Shown piece after piece: positions 49,101-62,343 of a stretch of DNA of 64,000 nt (the stretch's first letter is position 1; every line of letters begins with the position of its first letter). The position numbers were made by a program, and so were the translations under genes. The stretch is from positions 15,624,001 to 15,688,000 of the forward strand of contig OY783212.1 of the NCBI GenBank assembly GCA_963678705.1, in the 5' to 3' direction. The notes under the pieces were generated by a model that worked only from the letters and a program-made list of their open reading frames with translations, was not told the origin of the DNA and did not search any database. Origin of the DNA: Panorpa germanica. Its lineage: Eukaryota; Arthropoda; Insecta; Mecoptera; Panorpidae.

Positions 49101-52100
49101 GTCTTTCCAGTAAACATATTACAGCGAATCCAAACAAGAAGCAAACTATTTCTTGAATTTGATCTGGTTACATGATATAGGTATTTGTATAAAGTATGAG
49201 ATAAAGCTTTCGTCGCGTATCACATTTTGTGAATTTACATTTTGAAACAAAAGTGTGACATATTTAGAGTTTTTTTTTTTACTTCTATTCGTCTATTCAG
49301 TGTTCTAGATAGCATAGATAGGTCATGAAGGGTATGCCATATACATAGTAAAATAGACGATCCTAGAAAAAAAAAGAACAACCTCGTTTCAATATGTAAA
49401 GTTCGTCGCAATGTCTTGTGGAATCATTTATCAGCTGTGTCCGGAGTTCGGCATTCCTTGAGGGGGAGATGTGGGAGGAGGTTTAGAGTTGGAGAATTGT
49501 AAACATAGCGGAAGTCTGCAGAACATATGACTATTGTGGTGGAGCAAGAATTGTTTAATAATGGCTACAGACGACGTTGCATACGGGAACTTAGAGACAA
49601 GATAACACTAAAGTTTCTTAAAGTCGGATTAACAGTATCGTTTAGATTTCTTGCAGCTGAAAACAAACAGAATATATATTTATATTTTTTAACGTTACTT
49701 TCTTTTCAGTTCTACGTTGATATGTATACATACAGTGTCTACCTTCAATCGTACTTGTATGTTCCATTATAGAAACCGTCGACAGAGTATGCGTTTCTAT
49801 TTGTTACTGTTTGTAGTTATTTTGAATGTCCTTGCGTCGTGTGTCAGTGATATACTAATACAAATTCTATATTAATTATATAAAGTTTTACTTATTAGTT
49901 TTTAAATTTGGAGTTTGCATACTTCTATAACTAAAACATAAAGTTAAAATTAAAACTAAAACACATGCAGGAAATGATTATACATATTCTCAAATGGTAC
50001 ATGATTCTTGCAACCTAATAATAAAATTAAAAGAGTAGGTGGGAATGATACTTGAACAAATCGTTTTTACGAAGTTTTTTCCAATATTTATAAACAAGTA
50101 AGAATAAATCATCGACTTCATTGTGTGAACGCGTATTCCAAGTCGTGTAATGGTGTAACTACTTTCAGAAGAGTTGTGCTTAATCCAGTCAACAAAATGT
50201 CAACATGGTCGTCGTCAGTACGTACGACACAACGCATAAATTACACTCGTTCTAAGAATGACGGTTTAAGAACGCTTTTAGACAACACAAGGACGCTGTT
50301 ATCAACATTTAAGATTAGGGCGTTGAAAACTTCTGACAAAAACGTAAAGTTGAATAAAGTTTGATGCGTATAAAATTCTGTAATACTCGTACGTTCGTGA
50401 AATGTGAGTGAAGTTTAGAGGCTGAATTTATAAAATGAAAGATCGTAGACTTTCAGTTTGAAAATGTTTACTAAATGATTTTTAAACTTATTTGTTATTT
50501 CTTATTTTTTGTCTACTGTGTTTGACAGTCTACTAAAGAAATATTGCTTTCTTGGTTATACCCGAAAGTTTGCTAACGATTCTTGTACATTACCGCTGAG
50601 TTTTTGTAGTGGCGCTTTAGAAGCTGACTTTAGCGGCTTGTCAATCAAATACCAATTTCATATTCTGCATAAACGAATGCTATATTCAATCCTATGTAAT
50701 AAATGGTCGCCTGGTCAAGGTACAGGTAGGCATACGATTATTGTACATACTAACACTACTCAATCTTGCACATTTTCTTCATCAGAAAATAAGTAATGTC
50801 TGGTGGCTCTGGAATCTCGCTCTATATGATATATACCATACTGCAATTAAACATTATTCAGTTATGTATATGAATTAAAAAGAACACAGCGGTACGGAAA
50901 TCTGACTTTCAATTGATTCCATTTAAAAGAAATATTCTTTAATATTTCTCTAAATAATGAAACATTTTTGTTGATAATATATATCGCAATTAGAAAACTT
51001 TCGCAGCACTGCAACCTAATTGTTTTTTTATATTGTGCAATTTTTAAATTATATATATTTAATTATTTGCCAAAACTTCGTACTGTGATGTATACATTCT
51101 TTTATTATTCTACTTTTAAATATTTACTTTCTTTTAAAATTTCAATTAATTGCAATGAATTATTGTACTTCCGATAATGTTATTTTCTGGCTAAAGCATA
51201 GATGGCTTCTACAACGGTCTATTTTTCTGAAGAAACATCATTAAGGTCACCATCATAACTTTTACGTTCATTTTCAATATCCCTAAAGTTACGTACTGTA
51301 ATGTATGTTACAAATAAAGTTCAATAAATCAATCTGAAAGTTTCAAAGTGTGAATCTGACGCCTATAATCTGATTTAAATTAGTTTATAATTAGTTTGAT
51401 TTTTTGTTTCGTATTTCATTGGGAATGAAACAGATTACATTTTGATATTTATTTAAAAATAAATAAATCCCTACATCAGCCCCCTATGTTTAGTATTCAG
51501 AGTTAGTGACGAGCGTCATATGTTAAACTCGAAATCTGTGTACCACGGGTCCCTTTACATACCCTACAGGACCCGGGTAAGCGAATGGGAACCTATACAA
51601 TCTATAAAACATAGTTGCTCCGTCAATAGATCAGTTGACATTGATTTTTAGCCATTAATTAATCACTCAGTCATTTGGAACTAAACTCCGTAGGGAGCTG
51701 GAGCTGGAGCTGGAGCTGGAGCTAGAATGGAGCACAAAAACGAAACCCAAGGAATAAAAGATCCCCTGCAAACCCTTCTAACGGAGTATTAGAGACATGG
51801 TAGGGTGGAAAAGGGACTTTTGAAGGGGTTGGGACATTGATAGAGCGAGATGAGCCGTGAGTGATAATGCGTATCTCAACCTCGCGTGTGTCAGTGATGG
51901 TATGCGTGGGTGTGTGTGTTCCCACCAAAAACACGGGTGCGAGAACTACCCCTACCCCTATCATGAAAAGATTGCTTCGAAATGAAGATAGAAAGGGGGC
52001 GTAATGTAACAGTAAGCCTTAAATGTCCTTGTGGTGTGGTGAACCGCATAGAGTGGTCGCATCCGGGAAAATGTTGAAAATTTTGTCGGTAAAATATTGT

Positions 52101-55100
52101 TTCTTTCATAGTCAAAAGCACCCTTCAGTATTATAACATAAAATTGAGTTATATAATAAATTAAGGGGGGTTTCGTATATGCGATGCTACCTGAGTTAAA
52201 AGCGCGGGACTTTTATTGAATTTTATTGTTTTTTTAGTATCATAAAGAAGAAAACAATATTGATTCTATTTCACTTGTCATACTATATTTTTCGCTTAGT
52301 GCATTTAAGACTTGGTTGGCGCAGCTGCTAAGTAAAAGTGATGGCAGTAGTGGTTATTCTTCACCTGTCGCATTTCTGAATGCCTATGCACGAATGTTTA
52401 TTCAGTTAAGGACTTCTGTGTCTTTGAGTACAATTTCTAAACCAGGGTATACTATATGAGAAATAAACATAAAAATATTGAGAATTTTCATTGAAGCAGT
52501 GACGTAGCTCCGTCCTTGTAAGACATACAAAAAGATATTGTATACAAAACTTGTAGGGAATTGAGTCTTCTATAAGTTTGATAATAAGTATTATCGTAGG
52601 ACGTTAGGCCGCCATTTTTCCAAGATGGCGGTGCGCGTCGACATCGCCAGTGTTGGATAACTTGGAGTTTTTATTAACAGCCCTAACTTTAAAACATATC
52701 CAAAAATTAGAACTTCCGGCCGAACTCATGTCAGGTAAAAGTCTAAAGTTCCCGGGCTATATATTTTCTGCGTTTTGATGTTGTTCACATATATTAAGTT
52801 TCTACGTCATCAGTATTTTAAAATATTAAAAAAAAAACAAAATATTTATAAAAAGTCTTTTGAAGAGCTTCAGAAGGTTCAATCTAAAAAACAATACTTT
52901 AAAATATAAACAACCCCCGTGTATTTATATTAATATCTAAAAATGTATTTGTCATCAATTTAATATCTTTACTATAAATTTAATTATGTTTTTACTACAT
53001 ACATAATGAACATGACTTGCCGACGTTTTTACTGACTTGCATCATGTTAAATCATTATTCTTCATTTTCAACTAATTTGTAATTACTCTTGACTGTTTTG
53101 TTTTACTTGTTCTACATGACATACAGCAACCGGAGTCCCGGCGTCATGGCATACGGCCTATAACACACCTTGCACGTCCTGCTTCCGTTTGTTCGTTCGT
53201 TCGTTATTTTTACATTATCAATCACTGAACCATCACTTGGGATTTGTTTGTCGTTCTGTCACCGTGCGCTGGATTATTGGAATATAGGACTAAAGTCCTT
53301 ACTCTTCTCGGTTCCCGGTTTCCAGTTCCCAGTTCCAAAGCTACAGCTTCAAGACAAACTTGAAACCATTCCCTGTTTTATCCCAGTCTTAACTTCTAGT
53401 CCAGACGCCAAAGACAAAGCAACGAGGAAGGTGTGAGCGGGGTGGGACATGGGGATATCCCGGAAATAACGTTTTTACTGTAAGTCGATGTATTTCTTCC
53501 AGTAAACAACGAGCGTTAGGTGATAGTAATTATTTAACTAACTTCTACATACATGATTCAAACACAATGGGCTTGTGTCCTCTTTTTTAATGGTCGATTT
53601 TCCAATTGTTGATTGAAATTAAATGTTGACGGAGATATAGCAATTACAAATTTGAATTGTAGTTTTAGCGCTAGAAAAGGTCGGCCATATTTGTATGACG
53701 TGAAATGCATTTTAACGTCAGTTATTTGTTGAGTAGGTCAGTGCTGTGGTAATGTTTTGTAGCTGTTTGTAGTCAAATAATCAAGTTAAATCAAAGAATA
53801 ATAAGTTTTTATTTTATTTAACCCTGTTACGGCAGACATAATATTCGAATTTGATTGTTCCTTGAAATAGCTGTAAATAATATTTGATATTTTGATATAT
53901 AAATACATATAGCAGAGATTTATGAGCTGTAAGGTTGGTAACCTGTAAACTTGTCAGAGCTCTGTCAAGAATATATCTCCTTTACGCTCTGTTGTATAAA
54001 AGAGATAGCAACTAACGGTTGTGATTGGTTGTCATGTCACATGCATTTGGAATGTGTACAACGTTGAATCCCTTTAATAATTAAAGAGACAAAATTATTT
54101 TTTTAATTGTTAATATCTCCTGACATATAAGGAGTTATTAAAAACTAATTGAACATTTGAGGTTCTAGTAACTCACTTATCAATATATAGTACACTTTTA
54201 TAGAAATTAAGACATAGGACACAAGCCTATTTTACAACGTATATTAATGTTTCGAACCAATTCGCCAGTGTAACTAACTACAAAGACAACTATGAAACTT
54301 TTCCATGAACAATAGACGCTGGAATAAGACGTTGGCGTCGGCGTCTTCTTTACAATTCAATAGTCATAAGAAACAATGGAAATAATAATTACAATTAAAA
54401 GTAAAAGTGTTAAAGACACAATGAATTGCATGATGTCGTCTTTGTACTGGCTAATTGAATTTTGAATTTGTTCAACTGTCATATTTTACAAAACTCATGG
54501 TCTGATGAGTTCACGGTTTTACAAGTAGACAAGGGTTTGTACAACGAGTATTGTCTGTTTTGTTTACTGATATTATTAACTTGTTTTGTTTACTTGAGTG
54601 TTAATTGTTGCTGCATGTTACGCTTGAAAGATTTGTCAGAACTTGTTCATTCGTGAGGATAATCAAAAGGTTGAATTTAGTAATGAAGATGAAATGCAAA
54701 AGAAACGAAGATGATATTGATGCATTACAACAGAAATGATGAACGTATAGCTGTCGAAGTCACAAATATATCTAAAAAATTGATGAGGCTGTGCTGCTGT
54801 CTGCAAATATTCTTATGGTCTTAGGCCTGTCTCAGTATGGCACCGTAATTCGACGAATTTCGGCCAGACGTATACGCGGCACTACGCTTTACCTATCCGA
54901 ACCCTGCAAATGTAATGAGACCTCTCACACTGCAAGCTACAAAGGCGTCCGAATACGGCCAACACCTACCTCTCACATTAGAACCGTATAAAAGTGAATT
55001 TTATCCAAGCGTTACCACCACCACAACGTTAACATATCCGAACCTTTGTAAATGCAAACAGCCGCCTCAGACTGGGGGGGATACCTAAGATCGGGCGATG

Positions 55101-55909
55101 TAAATCTTCAATCCGGATCAAATGGGATCTATCGGCGACATCGCTTTGTGAACGAGATGTTCAGCATGATTCAGTTTATAAAAACCACCAAACAAATACG
55201 ACAGAACTAAATTCAAATTCACATCAACCAGATAAAATATATAATAAATACTGAAATCCTTTAATACCAATGGTGTATCGATAAAAATTAAAGTAAAAGT
55301 TTGCTCTCATGATAAATTATGTTAGTGCAAAACAACTCCAATACACCCCCTACAGTACACAAGTTGGTTGGTGTACTGTAGATCGGTAAAGGGTATGTAT
55401 GTATTGTGACACCACAGTCGGTTCTTTGATAATAGAAGCCGCTCGTCCAACCCGCCGATTTACGTCCGAATTCGCCGTCGCTTAAATACGGTGTCATACT
55501 GCGACAGGCCTCACCCGAAATTTAGTATTAACTAGTGAAAACATGAAAAAAGACTTTTCTTTAGACCTCACATCGGGTGTTTCAAACGCCTTATTCTCCA
55601 TTCTCGTCTAGTACTCGTATTTATTTCTTTGCATCTCTTATTCAATAAAATTGAGGATATTATATAAATATAAGTTATAAAAGATATTATGAATTGATCA
55701 ATAATAAATAAACCGAGTGGGAGGGGAGGGATGATGAAAATACTCGTATTTTATAAAATAAGAGAATTTTATTATTGTGAAATCCCTTACCAATTTCCAA
55801 GTACTTTTGATGTATAGGATCATACTGGTCCCAGAGGATGCTTCGAAAACGATTTCGTTCTCTGGAAGCTGCTAGAACTGGCTCTTGTCTGTGATGTTCA
55901 TTAGGATTT
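42315..55909 (-). CDS. Neuroligin, gene 2 (3' three exons in view; 5' part off the right edge)
   Basis: Three exons joined in phase encode the end of the ectodomain (NPNEHH..., SRERNRFRSILWDQYDPIHQ, KYLEIG-MKPRMKNHFRAHQL), a stalk, the transmembrane helix STALSVTIAIGCSLLILNVL, and a tail of about 240 residues ending EMRV. The transmembrane segment and flanks (YSTALSVTIA...SLL.LN) are nearly those of vertebrate neuroligins, so the family call is firm. Family role: postsynaptic partner of neurexin. It faces gene 1 tail to tail and shares two intron positions with it, but its tail is unrelated to gene 1's. The exons for the nucleophile-elbow region are not in this window, so catalytic-residue status is unknown. 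Confidence 0.94.
42474..42635 (-). repeat. Coding CAG/CAA (polyglutamine/histidine) repeat
   Basis: Within the gene 2 tail. The longest run, at 42492-42557, is 22 consecutive Gln codons including a pure run of eight CAG. Flanking parts mix Gln and His. Other frames through this tract give apparent poly-Leu, poly-Cys and poly-Val reading frames that are artefacts. Confidence 0.95.
43240..43910. mobile_element. MITE copy A, about 670 bp, in the last gene 2 intron
   Basis: The left end AATGGGCTTGTGTTCT and the right end, inward, AATGGGCTTGTATCCT form terminal inverted repeats, each flanked by TA (a possible TA target duplication, as in Tc1/mariner-type elements). Most of its length matches 53567-54232. 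No transposase. It fills about 670 of the 814 bp of the intron 43164-43977. Confidence 0.85.
43978..44327 (-). CDS. Gene 2 exon: end of ectodomain and stalk
   Basis: The acceptor is TTTTCAG and the donor is CAA|GTAAGT. It encodes MKPRMKNHFRAHQLSVWLRL then VPELHRAGMEDVAARH, conserved in neuroligins, followed by a stalk (DPYMKRRPPGAVGADNGS... SSLQTLQ). Translation past the donor (VSRSLDT) is intron. Confidence 0.94.
44937..45365 (+). pseudogene. LINE 3' end fragment
   Basis: The plus strand encodes RMCRVCGTG, then after a frameshift LEHIKFACQKKVMSEKSIVQ and a tail to a TGA at 45181-45183. The C-x-x-C...H...C motif is typical of the C-terminus of insect LINE reverse-transcriptase ORFs. The element ends in an ACAATAAATAATAATAATG-type simple tail near 45365. 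Inactive. Confidence 0.75.
51694..51723. repeat. (GGAGCT)5 tandem repeat
   Basis: Five perfect hexamer units. Confidence 0.95.
53567..54232. mobile_element. MITE copy B, about 665 bp
   Basis: Same family and orientation as 43240-43910. The ends are ATGGGCTTGTGTCCT and, inward, ATAGGCTTGTGTCCT. Relative to copy A it lacks about 40 bp near the left end and has an extra block near 53935-53965. The shared interior includes GGTCGGCCATATTTGTATGA. Confidence 0.85.
54823..55511. mobile_element. 689-bp element with long terminal inverted repeats
   Basis: The left end AGGCCTGTCTCAGTATGG and the right end, inward, AGGCCTGTCGCAGTATGA are followed by CACCGTA on both sides (23 of 25 identical). Looser pairing through GACG and AATTTCGG-type blocks extends the arms to about 60 bp. 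It is more GC-rich than its surroundings and has no transposase. Superfamily not assigned. Confidence 0.75.
55791..55909 (-). CDS. Gene 2 exon: SRERNRFRSILWDQYDPIHQ segment
   Basis: The acceptor is CATTTCAG and the donor is G|GTAAGG. It encodes NPNEHHRQEPVLAASRERNR, then FRSILWDQYDPIHQKYLEIG. The first base completes a Gly codon (GG|A), exactly as in the gene 1 exon that starts NPNAP. The next upstream exon lies beyond 55910. Confidence 0.94.
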
Positions 55910-58900
55910 CTGAAATGAGATTATTGTAGATTAAAATCAAAATACTACATTATATTTTATTTATATTAATATTTAAAAATTATTATCTTTAGGGGAATTA
56001 TAACCATAACATTTTATGTTTTTCTTGAGATGTTTCATAAGATGTTATAAATAGAATAATCCTGAAAATAGATTTGATGTATTTTCGAATATTGGTAATC
56101 TTTAAAGTTATAAATATAAAAACACTGCTTATAACTTTATATATTTTGTGCTGTTATTTAAGTAGACCAGCTTGCTTTAGTCCTTGGTACATAGAAACAT
56201 AAATGGCTCTTTATTTATGAATGAATATTTATTACGAAACTATTCATAAATTAGAAATTGTTTAAAAGTTGTTATAAATTGAAAGTAATTAATTTTTTAT
56301 TGAAATATGCATATTTATTCAATTAAAAATAATTGATTTATAAGTGTGTCGTTCAAGTTTTATAAATGTAGGAAGTTGCTAAAATAAAAAAACAGTTTCT
56401 ATACTCATTAAACATAAGTTTATTTTCTTGCATACAAGCGTGTATGACAAAGTCAGATGCAAAACTGTTTCTACTTAAGAATCTTTGAGCGTTTCCTTTG
56501 ATGGAATTATTCAAACTGAATTAAAATTTATCAACTAGTGACAATTACTAAATATTTTACAAAACATCAATTTATGAAAAAATTATAATAATCTACAAAG
56601 TACAATAAATAAATCGCAAAGTTTTTAATGAAATAGATGAAAGCGCTGCGCTTAAAAGAAATTGGTCGAAAAATGCATTACCAATCTCTTTTCCGTCAAC
56701 CAATTTCTATTTCATTTCCTTTGTTCTAGTGTTACTGTTTTTAAATTAAAATGTAGCAGCATCCTATACTACGTATATTTCTACAGTGTACAATATGTGA
56801 CACACTTGTGACATACACTTCAACAAAACGAAGAATTCCTTTGACATTCTGTTGAAGCCAACTATACTCGTACATTACCGTCTGCACAGTATGTACATAG
56901 TTTGTGCATTGACTGGACATTTTCAATCTAGAATATCTGATTACACAAATTCAGTATGCTAAAGTGTGGAAATAGATTTTCGGCACGTTATAAGGAATCT
57001 ATCATCAATATTCCTTCCAGAATTTCCGAGATATATAATCAAATTTACTGCACTACCAGTCATTCTCAATGGTATTCTGACAGAAACAGGAAACAATGAA
57101 TCCAGAAATAAACGTTAAATAATAATTTCACTATATTTAAAGTTAAAACGAGATATAATAAGATTCACAATCTCTTGGAATTGTGATACTTGTCTTTTGG
57201 TAAATTCGACACTGGGCGAGACATTTTACGTCTTTGGCGGGGCCCAATCTCGCCGCTCCATGGTTTCTCTCCAGGTATTATTCCTTACTCAGTGTGTGTG
57301 TATTTGTGTGTGTAGCTACAATTAACAATATAAGATCTACGTAGTCCTATTTTGACTCCAAAACAAAAGCTGGTCATTCTCATAAACTACGCATGCTTAC
57401 TCCTCAGTGTGCTCCGATGATTCAAACTGTGTTACTGAATAGATCTGATGTAGTTATACATCCAGCAGACCTTAACCCTTTCAAACTGGACATCTATAGA
57501 CTCTGGGCAACTTCAAACTCTTGACAACAATGTATAAAATTAAGAGCAGACAATTGACGTCATTGTATGGATGCTTAATATTCTTAAATAGTTAATAGGT
57601 TCGCTTGTGTGCAATTTAGTGCATTTCACGGTTTAGTTGATTTTAAATACAGTTCACTACAACAGATATTACATAGAGTTTACATATAATTGATATAGAT
57701 AATATGGTCACTATAAATATTGTAATAGAACATAATATGTTGTAATTATAAAATTGCAACCTGATAAGCTATATCCGATTGGTAGAAGTCATAGTTTTAC
57801 ATAGGATAGACATAGTAGCAATATGCAAGTGTGTCTAAAAAGAAATGGGACTAGTTATAAACTAACGGGATGTATAAAATAATTCGAATAATAATCTTAA
57901 TAATACCAATTCCCTTTTCTTTTTGAACACACCTCACATGTATATTACCATACCGAATAATGGATAGACTTCTCATAGAATTGTGTTGACTATACTAAAG
58001 TTATATCCTTTTCACAAATTTAAGTTAAAACAATTTTCATGAACTAGTCGATAGCTATGATTTAATTCAGCTTCGTACATAATTTGAAACAAAATTGAAA
58101 TTCAAGTGAGTTTCTTACCCTGTTATAAATATTGCTGAGTATCTATGAATTATACCCTTGTCATAATAGATTGACTATAATTAACACATAATTAAATTAA
58201 AACTAAGTTTTTAGTCCACTTTCATCTATTATTATAACATCCCTTGACATTATGACACGTAGCGCCAAGTCACAAAATAATTTTCAGGAAACGTTTATTA
58301 TTTATGAATCTCGTTGAATTTCAATGACCCTCTTCACCCCTTATCCCTCAGGATTCCTAGTACATACTTGGTACGTGTGTGTGGATTTGGGTTTCGGGAT
58401 TCAGGATTCGGGATCGGGGATATTGGACCCGACAAATGAACAACGATATGGGTTTATTACGTTCTGTAACAATATAACTATAAAACCATGTTACGTAGTG
58501 TGCGATAGTAATCAACATGGTTTAGTGCGTAATTCGACCGCTAGTACCGCTAGTGTTGGTTTAATCACTAAAGTTAATGATGAGGCCTATTGAGTTTGAC
58601 GTAGCCCAAGCCTGTAGAATGAACACGGGTTAGTACTCGTACCACGGCATTCTATTGGCGCTGCGATGAACACGTATACGAGCACCGGAACGTTTTACCA
58701 TTTCCTGCTAATTAACGTGTTCATTAGTTCTTATGAATGATGATTTTACTACGTTGATATTTTTTCATGCATCAACTTTTGATAGTTGTTAGCACCTAAT
58801 TAAATTTAAATTACATATTTAAAAACTTTTCATAATACATAATTTTCCTATTTCCCATTCTATGCCTAATTTTTCTATCGTTGCTTCCTTAACAACCTCA

Positions 58901-61900
58901 TCTTCCAACTTCGCTTTCTTTGTATCTTTATGAGTTCATTGGTTTTCACTTTAACAAACACCGCATCACGATCTGAATCGTCATCACTGCGATGTCTCCC
59001 ATTGCTGCCTTTTAAATGTATATTAGTAGTGTAACAACACCGGTTCTGGAGTAATTTTCAAGTAATTCTTGCTGTCTGATCATATTTTTCTCTCTGATCA
59101 TATTTTCATATTTATGGTTATGTTAGTACATAACCAATTAAATTTGGTTGAAACAAAACGCAGAAAATATAACTCCGACCTGGCAAACGAAGACCGAAGA
59201 TACACTCATTAATGCTCTCGCTCATTGTGTTGTCTTCTTCGATTTTATTCTTAAAGATGACTGACACTCATGAACTAATTCATGTTCTTCTTTCTCGTTT
59301 TTCTTACTCTCTGGTACTTTTTTCTCTTATTTATCTTCTTCTTCTCTTAGTCCTAGATATGCGTTTTCCTGCTATCTATATAGTTTGGCTTCGCTGCCCT
59401 TTTTTTCTCAATTCTTCTTCATTTTTTTCCTCGTAGAAGTCGCTTAAGATAATTAAATAAAATGTAAACAAGTTAATTAATCAAATAAGTGCAGTGGGGT
59501 TTGGATAATTGTATGTATTTTATTAATTAAATTTCGCAAATAAATTAAACACAATATTGGTTAACAATGTGTAGAAATGTACGAATGATTCCTTTTCTTT
59601 CTCATTTTAATTGCTATGCAAGTAACAAATATTTTGCAATGGTTTTTAGCACAGAAGATTGATTTAGTTGCTAAGAGAAGTATGCTAAGTACGCGAGTTT
59701 AAATAAGAGAATATAAATGAGTGTATGTACAATATACATAGTACGTATATTTAGTAATTATAGAGCATATTCCAACCTAGCATCTCCTAGTTTACTGCAG
59801 TTACGTTTTATGTTAATTGTATTCATTTATCAATTAAAATTAAACTACAAGCTTCCAGTTAAATTCTGAATTATGTATATTCACTGTATGCAGCTTATTT
59901 TAATTGATCGTGGAATTTAAAGGCATTGCATAGAAGGCATTACACACCGCCTGGTAGGTAGACCACATGAAATGTACTCGTTGCGCTGCATTCATTTGAA
60001 TAGAGATGCAAGCACTGGGTCTGGGATACGTAATAAATAAGTAATTATTATCATTTCTGATTTATTTATGAACAGTTTATAATCCCGTCGTCTATGAATT
60101 CTCTGCCTTACTTGAGTCCATGAAGTACCTTTTCATTGAATAACGTATTCTGCAATCATCATATATCTTTGTAACAATTACTTATGTTTATGATTTAATT
60201 ATGTGTATGGTTAATTACCCAGGTATTCCTTTTGTTTGTTTTACGTTTATAAGTTATAACTGTATATTTTAATATAAGTCGGAAAATATGATAACAAAAT
60301 ACCAAGTGCAGTTTATTTGAGGTCAAAAATTCTCTGTGATCGTAACCGTCAAACTACCATAAATGCTGCTTGCTTAAAATTTGATGTCAGTTGACGGGAG
60401 CTAACTTATCAAACTGCTCTCGTACCTATATATATAGGTTTGTATATTGGTAGAAAAAAGTATATCCTAATATTAACTAGAAATCATTACGTATACTGCA
60501 TATATTTTAAGGCGAAGTGAATACTGACAGATATGTAATCGAAGTCGTGAATTGTGCAGGAACAATATCAAAGAAAAATGCGCGGTATTTGAATACTGTT
60601 CGTAACACAAAATTTAAGGTAAATGCTTTGTTTAATAATTGTGTTAATTAAACACTAGGTAGATAAACAGGTTGACTAATATGGCTTATACTTTGTACAG
60701 TAATTGAGTACAATGCTACCAACTTACGGAAGGTTCGAGGCGTTTTTAAATTATAAATTCCTGTTACTCTTTAAGCACACTTCGTACATATATAAATCAA
60801 ACCAATTTAAAGTTTGTTTCTTGTGGTCAGATTGTGAATTAAATTTGATATATTAAAAAAAACATTGTTCGAATATGTATAGAACTTGTAAATACTTTGG
60901 ACCACTCTGTACCTTGTAGTATTTAATTAAATTAATTGTATGCAACAGTATACAACAGAGTACATACAGTGCGGGCACATTATAATTGTTTATTAAGTAA
61001 TAAATTAAGATGGAATTATATGATAAGAGTACTGCAACCACCAGACAGCAAATTGGTACAGTGTGATATGGGTCATGTATGCAAATGACTAGATTGTTAT
61101 GCAATAACCTAATTGACTGACCGTGTTGTGCGTTAATTGATCAAATTGTTGGAATACCGCACCCATTTGCATTTAAAATCAATTTTTGTATATCATGATT
61201 GATGTGACATGTTCTATGAATTTAACATTGTTTTGAAGAAGCCTTCAAAGTTGGTCTTTACCTGATTCCCTGAATTGAAAGTCAGTTGTATATCATCCCA
61301 CGGTAAACCACTACTTCAAGAAGAAGAGCACCAGTCGAAGCGGATAATTCTAATTAGCTATTTCCAGTAATCTTATATCTATGAACTGGCTTTTATAAGT
61401 TACTTACGAGTCTTATGATAAGTAAGCATAAGGGTCATTTTATAATTTATAACACTGATCGAAATGCAAGCCGGATCAACCCGCTAATAATCACAAATTC
61501 AAGGAAGATGCACTGCTACTGACTTGCGAATAAACTTTGCAACATAAAAGTTTTAATTCTTGAAAACAGTATTTTAGCAACTTATTCGTGTGAAATTAAG
61601 TTGAGGAAGTAGATCTTATTTTATTTATTCGTATAAACGTGTTATCGTCGCCATTTTCAACGATGTTATTTCGAAGAGGTCGATCGATAAATAGCCGATG
61701 TAAATCCGATAATAGTTGTTGCCGTATAAGACACGTATCGGTCCTGCGTGTAGCTCCAATTTGATACGATAAATCCAATGCTTTTGATGCAAGTCGTGCG
61801 AACCTGTGGACGTTTACATTTACAGTAACATAACGCAACGGTAATGTATTTATTACGAACGTAGACTAGCATTAGACAACATTCATTTATTTTTATTAAT
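55910..61900 (-). other. Gene 2 intron or 5' region, nothing recognised
   Basis: No neuroligin exon was found on the minus strand, although the 55791 exon requires one upstream ending in GG. A donor-like site near 58117 was examined and rejected. AT-rich DNA with a short GGGATTC-type repeat near 58395-58420. I take it as intron running off the right edge. Confidence 0.6.
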
Positions 61901-61917
61901 ATTACTTAATTTTGAGT

Positions 61918-62036
61918 CTTATCTTTGTCGACCTCTTACTAGTTGGCAGTGTTGAGGTGTCGTGGCTTTAAATATTAGGACTACATCAACTCCTAATAAG
62001 TTTATGATTATGTATGTACATAATCAATTTAACTTG
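61918..62036 (-). mobile_element. Truncated SINE body
   Basis: Roughly three-quarters identical to 62105-62225: TTGGCAGTGTTGAGGTGTCG against TTGGCAGTATTTATGGTGTCG, and both end in CATAATCAAT. It lies beside the fuller copy in the same orientation. Confidence 0.7.
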
Positions 62037-62043
62037 ATAACAA

Positions 62044-62300
62044 TTTTTTTTTTTTTTTTTTTTTATTTAGCGTCGGCCTATTTCCGATGCTGAGTCCTAT
62101 CACCGACGACCTCCTTCTATGTTGGCAGTATTTATGGTGTCGTGGCCTCATATATGTGGGCTACACCACTGCCTAATAAATGTACGATTATGTATGACCA
62201 TAATCAATATAAGTTCATAATAACCAAACCCAGAAAATATATATCTGGTCCGGGGATCGAACCCGAAGACACAGCAGTCGGTGATAACAATTAAACCCAG

Positions 62301-62343
<43 letters not shown>

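Larger units (their letters stand above)
44328..55790 (-). other. Gene 2 intron, 11.5 kb
   Basis: It separates LEIG from MKPR, the same place as the 78-bp gene 1 intron. It contains a LINE fragment (44937-45365), MITE copy B (53567-54232), the 689-bp inverted-repeat element (54823-55511), a (GGAGCT)5 repeat and a perfect inverted repeat around 46411-46434. No nested gene is recognised. Short open frames at 47.2, 50.1 and 53.2 kb show no family resemblance. Confidence 0.85.

Noticed and set aside
58100..58185. Possible gene 2 upstream exon on the minus strand ending GG|GTAAGA near 58117
   Set aside because: The frame that fits the required phase is open for only about 20 codons and does not resemble the FTNFA-TG segment expected there.
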